Assembly: GCF_013618865.1 (NCBI RefSeq)
Contig: NZ_JABSOE010000051.1
Coordinates: 1 to 35,484 of the forward strand
Direction of reading: 5' to 3'
DNA: 35,484 nucleotides
Source: Phocaeicola faecicola
GTDB lineage: Bacteria > Bacteroidota > Bacteroidia > Bacteroidales > Bacteroidaceae
The position numbers and the translations under genes are program-made. Shown one piece after another: positions 35,388-35,484 of the stretch (position 1 is the first letter of the stretch; every line of letters begins with the position of its first letter). Under the pieces are notes generated by a model. It was not told the DNA's origin and ran no database searches. It worked only from the letters and a program-made list of their open reading frames with translations.

Positions 35388-35434
35388 AGCCAACTAATTC
35401 ATACACAATGTATTGCGGATTAGTTGGCTTTTTT
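35388..35434 (+). terminator. Second intrinsic terminator
   Basis: AGCCAACTAAT (35388-35398) pairs perfectly with ATTAGTTGGCT (35419-35429) and is followed by a run of T. A small ATACA/TGTAT pair lies in the loop. It comes 80 nt after the first terminator with no gene in between. Confidence 0.85.
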
Positions 35435-35443
35435 GTATCTTTA
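35412..35443 (+). promoter_or_regulatory. Candidate promoter for a gene beyond the right edge
   Basis: ATTG (35412-35415) and TATCTTTA (35436-35443) with a 20-nt spacer resemble the Bacteroides promoter with one mismatch in each box. It overlaps the right arm of the terminator. The following sequence to the edge (35452-35484) can form CCCCG/CGGGG with an inner TTTGG/CCAAA hairpin; no start codon is reached. Confidence 0.3.
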
Positions 35444-35484
35444 GATATTCCCCCGAAAATAAGGTTTGGCAGCCAAAACGGGGG

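Overview
The window looks like chromosomal DNA from a human-gut Bacteroidaceae bacterium (Bacteroides/Phocaeicola type). The evidence is a complete SusC/SusD polysaccharide utilization locus (PUL), a SusR/HTCS-like membrane regulator, many signal-peptidase-II lipoproteins, a DUF4290 gene of the kind confined to Bacteroidota, and repeated Bacteroides-type promoters (-7 box TAnnTTTG, often TATCTTTG) just upstream of genes. No rRNA, tRNA or CRISPR array was seen. The species cannot be fixed from sequence reading alone.

Left part (1-7270). A gene start runs off the left edge on the minus strand (possibly a transposase). It is followed by carB with its own promoter and a strong terminator, then yaaA (peroxide-stress protein), and convergent to these a secreted S9/DPP-IV-like peptidase.

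Centre (7271-23951). One tight minus-strand operon is read from about 20.7 kb to 7.39 kb: GH92 alpha-mannosidase, basic-secretory-protein (BSP) metallopeptidase lipoprotein, a second GH92, SusC, SusD, an uncharacterised lipoprotein in the surface-glycan-binding-protein position, and a second BSP metallopeptidase lipoprotein. A perfect -7 element precedes the first gene and a hairpin plus T-tract follows the last. Directly upstream in the same direction lies a one-component membrane regulator: a periplasmic beta-propeller and Y_Y_Y sensor, one TM helix and a cytoplasmic AraC DNA-binding domain, with no kinase or receiver. My reading is that this is a PUL for mannose-capped glycoproteins, in which exo-mannosidases and surface metallopeptidases attack glycan and protein together. 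That is an inference.

Right part (24019-35038) is housekeeping. A minus-strand operon runs tsaB, DUF4290, murA, rimM, M23 peptidase, dxr, rseP (tRNA modification, peptidoglycan precursor, ribosome maturation, isoprenoid precursor, envelope-stress protease). Divergent from it is yicC, gmk, a small membrane protein and nadD. Then come a convergent metallophosphoesterase lipoprotein and a divergent menA (menaquinone prenyltransferase). MurA carries Asp in place of the catalytic Cys that fosfomycin alkylates, which predicts target-based fosfomycin resistance.

Right edge (35039-35484) has no convincing gene. It holds two strong hairpin terminators, one a 61-nt near-perfect hairpin, and a candidate promoter pointing out of the window.

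Several start codons were moved downstream of the longest open frame because a promoter -7 box lies over, or only a few bases before, the longer start (yaaA, first GH92, yicC, metallophosphoesterase) or because the signal peptide or family alignment demands it (S9 peptidase, dxr, DUF4290).
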